A program made the position numbers and the translations under genes. Under the pieces are notes generated by a model. The model was not told the origin of the DNA, searched no databases, and saw nothing but the letters and a program-made list of their open reading frames with translations. A stretch of 13,494 bases of DNA, from the NCBI GenBank assembly GCA_905181745.1, contig CAJIYV010000005.1, positions 1 to 13,494 of the forward strand, read 5' to 3'. Of the stretch, positions 1-7,728 are shown one piece after another; position 1 is the stretch's first letter; each line of letters begins with the position of its first letter. The stretch is from an uncultured Actinomycetes bacterium. GTDB lineage: Bacteria; Actinomycetota; Actinomycetes; S36-B12.

Positions 1-266
1 AGATCAGTCAAGAATCCAGCAATTTTACCCGCAGATTTGCCTGCCTTTGTTGTCAGCGGCGCGCTAAAGATGACTACAGATTCGATGTCCTGCCCCACCA
101 TGGTGGTCAGAACGTCCATCTTGGGGACTCCTTGATTAAGAACCAAGGTGGTGTACTTCTTTGCGGCGGGGGCCAAGACTGGTTGTTGAGCGATCGCCGG
201 CCCACTCACCCCCGCAGAAACTATGGCAAGCGCCACAAAACCTGTTGCAAGTTTTCTTAATTTCAT
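1..266 (-). CDS. Small exported protein, 5' part (runs off the left edge)
   Basis: The first 88 codons of a minus-strand gene are present; the 3' end lies outside the window. The start is ATG at 266-264, preceded by a good Shine-Dalgarno (AAGGAG, about 5 nt away). Residues 1-26 form a classical Sec signal peptide: K/R at 2-5, a hydrophobic stretch at 10-20, and GPAIA before a predicted cleavage at 26/27, so the mature protein would be outside the membrane. The mature start (QQPVLAPAAKKYTTLVL) leads into VGQDIESVVIFSAPL and KAGKSAGKIAGF. This weakly recalls the first strands of the allene-oxide-cyclase/dirigent barrel, where a 'G(D/Q)..vFs..L.d..GkkvG' pattern is common. That resemblance is only a suggestion, because most of the domain is missing. 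Signal peptide and start are well supported; function is not. Confidence 0.7.
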   Translation of the reverse strand, partial: MKLRKLATGFVALAIVSAGVSGPAIAQQPVLAPAAKKYTTLVLNQGVPKMDVLTTMVGQDIESVVIFSAPLTTKAGKSAGKIAGFLTD

Positions 267-360
267 TTTTTCTCCTTACGAGATGGACGAGCAGCACGGC
301 CGGAATCAGCCCGTCATGCAGCAGGGAGTTTCATCCGGTTGAGCGGGTAGGCGCGTACTC

Positions 361-381
361 GTGGCTTCAATATTGAGCCAC
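361..381. promoter_or_regulatory. 21-nt near-perfect palindrome, candidate operator
   Basis: The arms GTGGCT (361-366) and AGCCAC (376-381) flank the self-complementary core CAATATTG (368-375). One extra T at 367 is the only break in an otherwise perfect 20-nt palindrome. It lies about 95 bp upstream of the exported-protein start at 266 and about 38 bp beyond the stop of the membrane-protein gene at 419. Neither side has a T-tract, so a terminator is less likely than a protein-binding site. Structure is seen directly; role is inferred. Confidence 0.4.
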
Positions 382-418
382 TGGCGACCTTCACCGCATT
401 CGCTCCTAATTCGCTCAT

Positions 419-769
419 CTATGCAGGAATCGTTTCGGAGTCGCGCTCTAGGTGTGAGAGTAGGGCCGCGGCGAAAAGCACGACTGCCAAGCCGACAAGG
501 ACAAAGGCCCTGGGGTCAACGAACAGCCCCAACAGGAAGTCCGAGACGAAAACAAATACAGCTAGCCACACATTAATGCTGGAGCCTCGGTTCGTGGTAA
601 TCGAAATCAAAGCATGTGCACTGCCCAATACGAAGGCCACAATTACCACCAGCACAACATGACCAGAAAAATTTCCAAAGACAGATGCGATAAGAACTGA
701 TCCCCAAAAAATAGTACCGATCCCGGCAAGCGCGTGGACAATTAATGAAGTGATGTGGCTTTTAGTCAT
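419..769 (-). CDS. Hypothetical four-helix membrane protein
   Basis: This is a 116-residue protein with four hydrophobic segments at about residues 8-29, 36-58, 66-85 and 87-106, joined by short loops, with a charged C-terminal tail (HLERDSETIPA). It is almost certainly an integral inner-membrane protein. I do not recognise the family, and no catalytic motif stands out. The start ATG at 769 has only a weak purine stretch (GTGAG) upstream. A 107-bp gap separates it from the DUF2256 gene upstream on the same strand, so co-transcription is possible but not shown. The consistent membrane topology over the whole frame is the main evidence that it is coding. Confidence 0.65.
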   Translation of the reverse strand: MTKSHITSLIVHALAGIGTIFWGSVLIASVFGNFSGHVVLVVIVAFVLGSAHALISITTNRGSSINVWLAVFVFVSDFLLGLFVDPRAFVLVGLAVVLFAAALLSHLERDSETIPA

Positions 770-876
770 GCACTCACACTATCTTCCAAGCGGTCGCGGG
801 CCAGCTACAAATTCACCATCAAAATCAGATCGCCATGGGACAGGACCATTCTCACATTCACAAATGATTCCTAAAC

Positions 877-1059
877 TCACGAGCGACGACACCTATCGGA
901 GCAATATTTCACGTGATCCCAATCACGGGCCCACTTCTTACGCCATTCAAATGGCAACCCGCAGATAACGCATATTTTGGGTGAAAATCCATTTTTTATC
1001 TGTGCTTTACGAACCACGAGAAAAGAATACCCCTCCCCTTGTGATTGCCCTGTCCCCAT
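877..1059 (-). CDS. DUF2256 family zinc-ribbon-like protein
   Basis: A 60-residue protein whose C-terminal 33 residues carry the DUF2256 signature: KICVICGLPFEWRKKW, then WDHVKYCSDRCRR. The four cysteines C30, C33, C53 and C57 form CxxC...CxxxC, a probable zinc site. The invariant WRKKW and KYCS stretches are present. The function of the family is unknown. The start at 1059 has AAGGA about 9 nt upstream; a later GTG at 1017 would give a protein closer to the usual short family length and cannot be excluded. The gene is divergent from blh, with about 167 bp between their starts. Confidence 0.85.
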   Translation of the reverse strand: MGTGQSQGEGYSFLVVRKAQIKNGFSPKICVICGLPFEWRKKWARDWDHVKYCSDRCRRS

Positions 1060-1226
1060 ACTCCTGGTTCCTTAATTGGCTTCCCTCCAGCACTAATTGG
1101 GCCAACATCTGTGTTCGCGTGGTGCACTGGCTGCCCAGGGGCCACACTTCTCCCATGGCGGTTGCGCACACTAATCTCCGACGACTACCGGCACTCCCGC
1201 TGAACCCTCGGATCATTATTCTCAAT

Positions 1227-2174
1227 ATGGGACCAATATTTGTGTGGAGCGCAGTAGTTGCCAGCCTGTTGACTCAGGTAACAGCATCTTCAATAAATAT
1301 CGGACCCCTTCCAGCTCTCCTCGCTCTCGTCGCTTTGGCTTTTGGCATCCCGCACGGTGCCGCAGACAACCTGACCATGGTGCACTCACTTAACTGGCAG
1401 GGATGGGTTCGTCTTGCCGTGACCTACCTATCGATTGCCGGTGCTGCCGCGTTTTTAATAATCGCGGTACCCACAATTGGTTTTGTTCTCGTTCTCGCCA
1501 TGACCGTGTGGCATTTCGGTACGGGCGATGTTGAAGCAACTCAGGAACTCCAAGGCCGAGCACCCATTGCTGGAAAGTTTCGAGTCCTCTACGCACTAGC
1601 TCTGGGGAGTGCCCCCGTACTACTTCCGCTTACTTCTCCGGCTGCATTGAGCACCGTCGTTTCACTTGAACCGAGACTAGCGGCGATTTACTCCAGCCAG
1701 GTTACAACCATTACTCGAGCCATAGTTCTGACGTTAATTGTCGGCACAATCGTGGCGCTGATTGATCGAGGTGATCTTCGTGGCGCTTTCGAGCTTTTCA
1801 CGTTGGCGATCCTGGGGCTTGTTGTGTCACCGCTGATTGCATTTGCCGTCTACTTTGGTTTCTGGCATGCCGCGCGACACACCGCTCGATTGGCTTTAGT
1901 AACTTCAGGGACCGTCTCAATTCGTTCGCTCGCCGATGTGACGAAAGTGGGTATCCCATCCCTCGTCGGTTTCGTTGCAATACTCACTGGACTCACAATA
2001 TTTTTTGGGTCGGAGGCGTTCACTGGAACTGTTTTATGGATCGCACTCGCTCTTGTGTGGGGCCTGACCGTGCCGCACATGTGGTTCGTGACACGTTTTG
2101 ATAACCGAATTCGCGCTGAGCGAAGACACTTAAATCGGGGCACTAACCAAAATAATGCGTCCCTCATTGAATAG
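1227..2174 (+). CDS. blh: Brp/Blh family beta-carotene 15,15'-dioxygenase
   Basis: A multi-pass membrane protein of 315 residues that cleaves beta-carotene into two retinals, supplying the chromophore of microbial rhodopsins. Family signatures seen: FGIPHGAAD (His43), WHFGTGD (His96) and FWHAARH (His214, His218). These match the four iron-binding histidines known for Blh proteins, so it should be active. The residue after PHGAAD is Asn where many relatives have His. About eight hydrophobic segments cover residues 1-310. I chose ATG 1227 rather than the longer open frame from 981 because the preceding 82 codons look non-coding and the family length fits. There is no Shine-Dalgarno, but a TATTCT box lies 4 nt before the ATG, suggesting leaderless transcription. 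No rhodopsin or carotenoid gene is in the window, so the opsin partner must be elsewhere. Confidence 0.9.
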   Translation: MGPIFVWSAVVASLLTQVTASSINIGPLPALLALVALAFGIPHGAADNLTMVHSLNWQGWVRLAVTYLSIAGAAAFLIIAVPTIGFVLVLAMTVWHFGTGDVEATQELQGRAPIAGKFRVLYALALGSAPVLLPLTSPAALSTVVSLEPRLAAIYSSQVTTITRAIVLTLIVGTIVALIDRGDLRGAFELFTLAILGLVVSPLIAFAVYFGFWHAARHTARLALVTSGTVSIRSLADVTKVGIPSLVGFVAILTGLTIFFGSEAFTGTVLWIALALVWGLTVPHMWFVTRFDNRIRAERRHLNRGTNQNNASLIE

Positions 2175-2213
2175 CCACTCCCCCATAGCTGTGCGGAACC
2201 TCGCACCACTGAT

Positions 2214-2242
2214 TGGCGCGATCTCGTTTCACCCGTAACAAT
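2214..2242 (+). promoter_or_regulatory. Candidate promoter for the SDR/DUF2867 gene
   Basis: A TTGGCG box (2214-2219) and an AACAAT box (2237-2242) are 17 nt apart, and the second ends 6 nt before the ATG at 2249. This would give a transcript starting at or near the start codon. Matches to consensus are partial. Confidence 0.3.
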
Positions 2243-2248
2243 AGAGGC

Positions 2249-3769
2249 ATGACTACCGTGGGCGAAGAACAAGATCACCGTCCGATTTACCTAGTAACCG
2301 GAGCAACAGGCTACGTGGGAGGTCGCCTCGTCAGAGAATTAGTCAAACGTGGCGTACGAGTACGTGCACTCGCTCGACACCCCGAGCGGCTCCGCGATTT
2401 CCCTTGGTCGGATCAGATCGAGATTGCCGCTGGGGACGCCGGCGATCCCGAATCACTAAGCCAGGCAATGCAGGGAGTCAGCGTTGCCTACTACTTACTC
2501 CACTCGCTCCAAGAAGGCCACAACCTCGAGCGTGAAGAACGCCGCATCGCCGAAAATTTTGCCCAATGCGCCGCACAGGCCAATCTGTCACGAATTGTGT
2601 ACTTGGGTGGGCTCGCACCCGACGTGCCCGTAAAAAAAATGTCCCCCCACATGCGCTCCCGGGTCGAGGTCGGGCAAATCCTGCACAACTCTGGTGTACC
2701 AACGATCGAGTTACGTGCTGCGGTCATTATTGGATCTGGTTCAGCTTCCTTCGAAATGCTGCGCTACCTCACGGAGCGACTCCCGGCCATGATCGCCCCC
2801 CGATGGGTCCGAACGAAAACACAGCCGATTGCAGTACGAGATGTCCTTCGTTATCTGGTCTTGGCCGCCGACCTACCACCCGAAGTAAGTAGGGCTTTTG
2901 ATATCGGTGGGCCTGACGTTTTGGCTTATCAATCTATGATGCAACGCTATGCAAAGGTTGCGGGTTTACCTCGACGTTTGATCTTGCCGATTAACCTGCT
3001 GTCACCGCAACTATCAAGCCATTGGGTGGGCCTGGTGACTCCCGTGCCACGAGCCATAGCCAGACCTCTCGTTCGGTCTTTGAGATATCCATCAGTGTGC
3101 TTGGAATCTGATATTAAGAACTTTATTCCTGACCCACCGGATGGACTCTTCCCTTTTGATCAAGCAGTTGCATTGGCACTGACCCGAGTCCGAGACGCCG
3201 AAGTGGCCACTCGGTGGTCAAGTGCGAGCACACCGGGCGCTCCAAGTGACCCGCTACCCAGTGATCCGCATTGGGCAGGCGGCACGCTCTACGAAGATGT
3301 TCGGGTCCTTGACTCGAGCGCCACACCAGAAGAATTGTGGACCGCAGTTGATTGCATTGGTGGTCACAACGGCTGGTATTCAGCAAAGTTATTGTGGGAA
3401 GTGCGCGGCTTCATTGACCGGGCGGTGGGTGGAGTCGGGTTGAGGCGAGGTCGTCGCGACCCAAACGCCTTAAAGGTGGGTGACACAGTTGATTTCTGGC
3501 GAGTTGAAGAGCGGGAAACTCCCGCCTTACTTCGGCTACGGGCGGAAATGAAAATGCCTGGAAGAGCGTGGCTGGAATTCACCGTGAGCGCTGGCGAAAA
3601 TGGTGGATCTCGGCTCACCCAGCGCGCTGTTTACTGGCCCAAGGGTCTGAGCGGTCACGCATACTGGTGGTCGGTTGCACCATTTCATGCCTTCGTTTTT
3701 CCACCCATGGCCAAACATATTGTCGAGCGAGCGGAATCTGCGCCTGCGCCGGCCTCGATCACCGAATAA
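2249..3769 (+). CDS. NAD(P)-binding SDR-family protein with DUF2867 domain
   Basis: A 506-residue protein. The N-terminal half is an atypical/extended SDR Rossmann domain: YLVTGATGYVGGRLV at residues 14-28 has the GxxGxxG dinucleotide-binding loop, followed by LVKRGVRVRALARHPERL and the family-typical VAYYLLHSL. The C-terminal third (from about residue 350: LWTAVDCIGGHNGWYSAKLLW, then the terminal YWWSVAPFHAFVFPPM) matches DUF2867, which in this architecture follows the NAD(P) domain. The two together make the well-known 'NmrA-like/DUF2867' oxidoreductase of about 480-510 residues; its substrate is unknown. The start ATG 2249 is preferred to an upstream GTG at 2213 because the Rossmann fold begins shortly after it. 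It follows blh by 74 bp on the same strand, so it could be co-transcribed, though it has a promoter-like element of its own. Confidence 0.85.
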   Translation: MTTVGEEQDHRPIYLVTGATGYVGGRLVRELVKRGVRVRALARHPERLRDFPWSDQIEIAAGDAGDPESLSQAMQGVSVAYYLLHSLQEGHNLEREERRIAENFAQCAAQANLSRIVYLGGLAPDVPVKKMSPHMRSRVEVGQILHNSGVPTIELRAAVIIGSGSASFEMLRYLTERLPAMIAPRWVRTKTQPIAVRDVLRYLVLAADLPPEVSRAFDIGGPDVLAYQSMMQRYAKVAGLPRRLILPINLLSPQLSSHWVGLVTPVPRAIARPLVRSLRYPSVCLESDIKNFIPDPPDGLFPFDQAVALALTRVRDAEVATRWSSASTPGAPSDPLPSDPHWAGGTLYEDVRVLDSSATPEELWTAVDCIGGHNGWYSAKLLWEVRGFIDRAVGGVGLRRGRRDPNALKVGDTVDFWRVEERETPALLRLRAEMKMPGRAWLEFTVSAGENGGSRLTQRAVYWPKGLSGHAYWWSVAPFHAFVFPPMAKHIVERAESAPAPASITE

Positions 3770-3976
3770 ACACGGTGCTATGTGAAAACTTGTAGCACAC
3801 CCGACTTCTGTGTGTCTCCAACGGCGACCGCACCCAGAGACCTTGGCAAGGGCGCCATGAAGGGCGACTGGGAATTCGTACTCCCAACAAAAAACTAGGA
3901 CTCTCCGGACCCAATGAAATTTAGTCTTGCCTACTTGTCGCATGCGAAACTTGGAAATCCCTAAACTAGGGGGATC

Positions 3977-4990
3977 GTGTCTACAGAACCTGTCCCCACA
4001 AAATTACCTTCTAATCAATTTGACCACTTTTATAAAGGTGGATATCGAATTGGAAAGCTGCGCAATGGTCCGGGTGGACCCATGCGACCCGAGGAATGGA
4101 TTGGGTCAACCACAACTAGATTTGGGGAGGACTCAACCGGGCTATCCAAGTTGGCAGATGGAACTTTGTTAAAAGATGCCATTGACGTCAATCCGGTCCC
4201 CTGGTTGGGGCAGAAGCATCTTGACAAGTTTGGGACGTCTACGGAGATCTTGGTCAAGTTACTAGATCCTGATCAACGGCTACCTGTTCACTACCATCCA
4301 GATCAAAAATTTGCTGCTGAAAAATTGCACGTTAATCACGGCAAGACCGAGGCATGGATAATTCTTGAAGCTCCCCCAAAGGCCAGGGTGGGATTGGGAT
4401 TTAACCGCCAGATGGAGAAATCTGAAGTCGCCGCACTCGTGGCAGCACATGACTCCGAGGGACTGCTTGATTCCTTGGTCTTCACGGAGGTAACTGCAGG
4501 TGACGCGGTGTTTGTGCCTGCCGGAATTCCCCACGCCATTGAATCCGGGATATTTGTTCTTGAACTTCAAGAACCAACGGACCTTTCAATTCTCTTGGAG
4601 TGGGATGGCTTCGCGGTTGACGGTGATAAAGATGGTCACCTCAACCTCGGGTTTGACAGTGCTCTTGATGCGTTGCGGCTCTCACCGCTCAGCGAAAAGG
4701 AAAGCTCGCTAGTCATTAGTAAGTTTGACACGGCAGCCGATTCACCACATTCAATTTTCCAGTCGGTCGCGGACCCATTTTTTCGGGCTGACTATCTCAC
4801 CGGAAACGGCGAAGCAACACCTGCAGGATTTGGGATTTTCCTGTGCTTGTCAGGCACAGGAAAACTTAATTTTCATAACTACGATCAACTACCGGTGGCT
4901 ATCGGTGATGCCGTCGTGATACCCCACTCTGCCGGAAGTTTTCAGATCAATGGCTGCGCTGGAATTTTGTGCCGCCCTCCCGAGGCCTGA
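3977..4990 (+). CDS. manA: Class I mannose-6-phosphate isomerase-like cupin protein
   Basis: A 337-residue, cytoplasmic, zinc-dependent aldose-ketose isomerase-like protein, expected to interconvert mannose-6-phosphate and fructose-6-phosphate. The metal site is recognisable: LPVHYHP (His105/His107), HGKTEAWIIL (Glu125) and FVPAGIPHAI (His186); the usual family spelling is QxHP...KTExW...PAGxxHA. A second cupin-like half follows (GFGIFLCLSGTGKLNF... GDAVVIP). The length agrees with bacterial type I enzymes of about 310-340 residues. The start is GTG 3977, with an AGGGGG Shine-Dalgarno directly upstream (3968-3973). The gene is more AT-rich than the aldolase gene downstream. It stands alone and converges on the broken kinase gene, so it may serve sugar-nucleotide synthesis or uptake of an unknown sugar. 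Family firm; substrate less so. Confidence 0.8.
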   Translation: MSTEPVPTKLPSNQFDHFYKGGYRIGKLRNGPGGPMRPEEWIGSTTTRFGEDSTGLSKLADGTLLKDAIDVNPVPWLGQKHLDKFGTSTEILVKLLDPDQRLPVHYHPDQKFAAEKLHVNHGKTEAWIILEAPPKARVGLGFNRQMEKSEVAALVAAHDSEGLLDSLVFTEVTAGDAVFVPAGIPHAIESGIFVLELQEPTDLSILLEWDGFAVDGDKDGHLNLGFDSALDALRLSPLSEKESSLVISKFDTAADSPHSIFQSVADPFFRADYLTGNGEATPAGFGIFLCLSGTGKLNFHNYDQLPVAIGDAVVIPHSAGSFQINGCAGILCRPPEA

Positions 4991-5017
4991 CCCCGGTCTC
5001 AACAACAAATACTCGCG

Positions 5018-5288
5018 TCACCTGTAACCGAATGCCTCAGCTTCCGTCAGCGTGTCATCGAAGCGTTCGACTCCAACTGAAGTGGAGTGCGATTGAAAAT
5101 TTTGCGCATCTGTCGCTACACCAAGCCTAATGCAGTCCTGAACGCCCCAGTCTTCGTATAATCCATACAAGAATCCGGCGGCAAACGCGTCCCCCTGCAC
5201 CTGTGGTTCCTTGGATCTGTGCCTCGGGTACTCTCACCGATCCTTGTCGCCAGGTTTTACCGATCGAGTCAGCGGCAACCGCGCACAG
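5018..5288 (-). pseudogene. C-terminal remnant of a PfkB-family sugar kinase (frameshifted)
   Basis: Read on the minus strand from 5288, one frame gives CAVAADSIGKTW, then VRVPEAQIQGTTGAG; after a +1 shift the next frame gives DAFAAGFLYGLYEDWG and runs to a TGA at 5018-5020. Joined, this is the PfkB/ribokinase signature TTGAGDAFAAGF, whose Asp is the catalytic base, with the usual C-terminal tail. The shift lies in a run of five C (5191-5195, five G on the coding strand); four would restore GGT-GCA-GGG-GAC, encoding GAGD. Only about 90 of roughly 300-340 residues remain; the sugar-binding N-terminal two-thirds are gone and the DeoR head starts in their place. The shift alone could be a sequencing error, but the deletion could not. 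Substrate unknown; the position next to rhaEW suggests a deoxysugar or its product. Confidence 0.8.
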
Positions 5289-5457
5289 GTCGTGCATGTC
5301 CAGATCGTTCGAGGGCCTTTAGATCACGGCAGATGGTCATCGGGTGCACGCCGAGCCGCTTGGCCGCGTCCTCAATCCCCACACGATTCTCCTCGCGCAG
5401 CGTCGACAACAGTCGTTCCTGACGCTCTTCGGCGGAAAGAGATCCTTCGATAACCAT
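5269..5457 (-). pseudogene. N-terminal remnant of a DeoR-family repressor
   Basis: About 62 codons give the DeoR winged-helix domain: SAEERQERLLSTLREENRVGIEDAAKRLGV followed by HPMTICRDLKALERSG. The consensus is 'MTIRRDL'; here the recognition helix has Cys43 where Arg is normal. The frame ends at TGA 5271-5269 just after the wing, and the whole effector-binding domain (about 190 residues) is missing. At the break the sequence passes directly into the PfkB remnant in another frame, so this is one deletion junction around 5270-5290. ATG 5457 is preceded by AGGAG; an upstream ATG at 5478 is also in frame. The gene diverges from rhaEW. In Bacillus subtilis the rhaEW operon is controlled by a DeoR-family RhaR, so this is plausibly the lost local regulator. 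A free winged helix could in principle still bind DNA. Confidence 0.8.
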
Positions 5458-5510
5458 GGGTCTCCTGTTGGCCACCATTGTTATACCTTGTTAATCTCTC
5501 ATCTTATTAC

Positions 5511-7571
5511 ATGGCCACTAAATCGGGAGTTATTGTGAAGTCGTCCACCATCGCCGACCTGCTCGGCAGATCGAACCGACTCGGCTCCGATCCGCGCAAC
5601 ACCAACTACGCTGGTGGTAACACCTCAGCCTGCGGTGAGGTCGTCGACCCCGTCACGGGTAAACCGATTGAGGTCATGTGGGTTAAAGGCTCCGGCGGCG
5701 ACCTTGGAACACTCACCGAAGCCGGACTTTCCGTCCTGCGCCTTGATCGAATGCGAGGACTAGTTGACGTATTCCGAGGCGAGGAGCACGACGACGAAAT
5801 GGTCGCGGCCTTTAGCTACTGCCTGCATGGCACCGGTGGGGCCACCCCATCTATCGACACGGCAATGCACGGACTGATCGGTCTCGCCCATGTGGATCAC
5901 CTCCACCCCGACTCTGGTATCGCTCTTGCCACTGCCGCTGATGGCCCCGAACTCACTCGACGGTGTTTCGGTGAGACCGTCGTCTGGGTGCCTTGGCGCC
6001 GACCGGGCTTTGCGCTCGCACTAGATATTGCCGAAATCCAACGCAGCAACCCGCAGGCGATCGGCTGCGTTTTGGGCGGACATGGCATCACTGCTTGGGG
6101 CAGCACATCCAAGGAGTGCGAGGCAAACTCTGAGCGCATCATCGGCACCGCTGAGCGATTCATCAACGAAAATGGCCGCCCCGACCCTTTTGGTGCTGTG
6201 CTACCAGGATACGAGCCCCTGCCCGAGGAGGAGCGCTACGCACTTGCAGCCCAACTAGCACCCGTCATCCGCGGTATGGCTTCGCGCGATCGACGTATGG
6301 TCGGACACTTGACGGACAGCAATGTCGTTCTTGACTTCCTGTCACGCGAACGTCACCGTGAACTTGCCGCTCTGGGTACTTCGTGTCCTGATCATTTCCT
6401 GCGCACGAAGGTGCGACCTATGGTGCTCGATCTCCCACCATCATCACCCGTAGCGGAGATTGAAGCTCGACTGCACGAACTGCACGAGGAGTATCGGACT
6501 GAGTATGCGGCCTACTACACGCGGTGGGCTACACCGCAGAGCCCGCCCATGCGCGGTGCAGATCCTGCCATCGTTCTTGTCCCTGGAGTCGGCATGTTTT
6601 CCTTCGGCGCAAACAAACAAACTGCCCGAGTCGCGGGAGAGTTCTACCTCAACGCCATCAACGTGATGCACGGTGCTGAAGCGCTTTCCACCTACGATCC
6701 CATCTCCGAACAGGAGAAGTTCCGCATCGAGTACTGGGCTTTGGAGGAGGCAAAACTACAACGGATGCCCGCACCCAAGCGACATGCTGGTCGCGTTGCA
6801 CTTGTCACCGGTGGGGGCAGCGGGATTGGAAAAGCGACCGCCGAAACACTTGTCCGCGATGGAGCAGTTGTTGTCATCGCCGATCGCGATATAGAGGCCG
6901 CGCTCGCCGTCGCTGAGCAACTCGGTGGTCCTGACGTTGCGGTTGCGGTGGAGACCGATGTGACAGATGAAGTCGCGGTGCACTCCATGGTCGCCGCCGC
7001 TGCTTTGGCATTTGGTGGCGTTGATCTGGTCGTGAACAACGCAGGCCTTTCCATTAGTCAGCCTCTGCTCGAGACCACGCTCCATGACGGGGACCTGCAA
7101 CACGATGTTATGGCTCGAGGATCATTCCTCGTCTCACGCGAGTGTGGGCGAGTGATGATCGCCCAGAAAATGGGTGGTGACATTATCTACATCTCAAGTA
7201 AGAACGCTGTCCTTGCAGGCCCCACAAACATCGCCTACAGCGCAGAAAAAGCGAATCAGCCGCATCAGGTGCGACTGCTCGCTGTCGAGTTAGGCGAGTA
7301 CGGCGTCCGCGTAAACGGCGTTGCCCCAGACGGCGTTGTTCAAGGGTCCGCAATATTCGCAGGAGAATGGGGAGCAGATCGGGCGGCAGGCTACGGAGTG
7401 GAAGAAAAAGACCTCGGCGTTTTCGATGCACAACGCACTTTATTGAAGCGTGAAGTCTTGCCAGCAGATGTTGCTGCCGTCGTGAGCACGCTCGCCTCAG
7501 ATGAGTTCTCGCGCACCACGGGCCTGATCGTACCCGTGGACTCCGGGGTGGCCGCAGCGTTCCAACGCTAG
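5511..7571 (+). CDS. rhaEW: Bifunctional rhamnulose-1-phosphate aldolase / L-lactaldehyde dehydrogenase
   Basis: A 686-residue fusion. The N-terminal class II aldolase domain (about residues 10-400) would split L-rhamnulose-1-phosphate into dihydroxyacetone phosphate and L-lactaldehyde; the C-terminal short-chain dehydrogenase domain (about 425-686) would oxidise lactaldehyde to L-lactate. Seen: NTNYAGGNTSA, KGSGGDLGTL, the metal-binding HVDHLHPDS (127-135), GHGITAW (190-196), then the SDR loop TGGGSGIG (433-440), NNAG (509-512) and catalytic YSAEK (Tyr576, Lys580). Both active sites look intact and the length is normal. ATG 5511 has no Shine-Dalgarno; an in-frame GTG at 5535 has GGGAG 5 nt upstream and may be the true start (678 residues). 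It is more GC-rich than manA. The neighbouring regulator, kinase and lactate dehydrogenase are all broken, and no rhamnose isomerase or transporter is in the window, so the substrate must be supplied from elsewhere if the gene is still used. Confidence 0.93.
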   Translation: MATKSGVIVKSSTIADLLGRSNRLGSDPRNTNYAGGNTSACGEVVDPVTGKPIEVMWVKGSGGDLGTLTEAGLSVLRLDRMRGLVDVFRGEEHDDEMVAAFSYCLHGTGGATPSIDTAMHGLIGLAHVDHLHPDSGIALATAADGPELTRRCFGETVVWVPWRRPGFALALDIAEIQRSNPQAIGCVLGGHGITAWGSTSKECEANSERIIGTAERFINENGRPDPFGAVLPGYEPLPEEERYALAAQLAPVIRGMASRDRRMVGHLTDSNVVLDFLSRERHRELAALGTSCPDHFLRTKVRPMVLDLPPSSPVAEIEARLHELHEEYRTEYAAYYTRWATPQSPPMRGADPAIVLVPGVGMFSFGANKQTARVAGEFYLNAINVMHGAEALSTYDPISEQEKFRIEYWALEEAKLQRMPAPKRHAGRVALVTGGGSGIGKATAETLVRDGAVVVIADRDIEAALAVAEQLGGPDVAVAVETDVTDEVAVHSMVAAAALAFGGVDLVVNNAGLSISQPLLETTLHDGDLQHDVMARGSFLVSRECGRVMIAQKMGGDIIYISSKNAVLAGPTNIAYSAEKANQPHQVRLLAVELGEYGVRVNGVAPDGVVQGSAIFAGEWGADRAAGYGVEEKDLGVFDAQRTLLKREVLPADVAAVVSTLASDEFSRTTGLIVPVDSGVAAAFQR

Positions 7572-7587
7572 GAGGGCCCAGATCCAC

Positions 7588-7728
7588 CCAGTAGGGGCGC
7601 AGTCGAACCATTGAACGGTCGAGTTGATCAATGCTGGTGACGCCCATGAGTTGCAGTGTGGTCTTGATCTCTTTAGACAGGATGTCTAAGACTCGCTCCA
7701 CCCCATACTGACCGCCCGCCATGATCAA
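7588..7728 (-). pseudogene. C-terminal remnant of an FMN-dependent L-lactate dehydrogenase (LldD-like)
   Basis: The minus-strand frame reads IMAGGQYGVERVLDILSKEI, then LQLMGVTSIDQLDRSMVRLR. This is the closing stretch of the alpha-hydroxyacid dehydrogenase family (LMAGGExGVxRALEIL...MxLLGxxSIxELDRSLVR). Everything before it, including the FMN barrel and catalytic His, is absent. Upstream the resemblance stops near 7729-7752, where the spermidine-synthase-like gene ends at 7753. Downstream no stop is met: the frame continues into the antisense of the rhaEW 3' end, so the original stop is also lost. LldD oxidises L-lactate to pyruvate, the step after the RhaEW product, so the remnant probably belonged to the same catabolic locus. 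About 47 residues are recognisable, enough for the family but not the exact substrate. Confidence 0.65.

Noticed and set aside
981..1226. N-terminal extension of the blh reading frame
   Set aside because: The 82 codons before ATG 1227 show no membrane or domain character, overlap the DUF2256 gene antisense and would make the protein longer than the family.
3775..3798. GTGCTA/TAGCAC inverted repeat after the SDR gene as a terminator
   Set aside because: Only 6-bp arms with a 12-nt loop and no T-tract; may be chance.
3536..3943. Minus-strand 135-codon frame overlapping the SDR 3' end
   Set aside because: It is the antisense shadow of the DUF2867 domain and has no recognisable features.
7183..7587. 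Minus-strand continuation of the lactate-dehydrogenase remnant
   Set aside because: It is antisense to the rhaEW 3' end, Arg-rich and of low complexity; it is open only because the coding strand is opposite.
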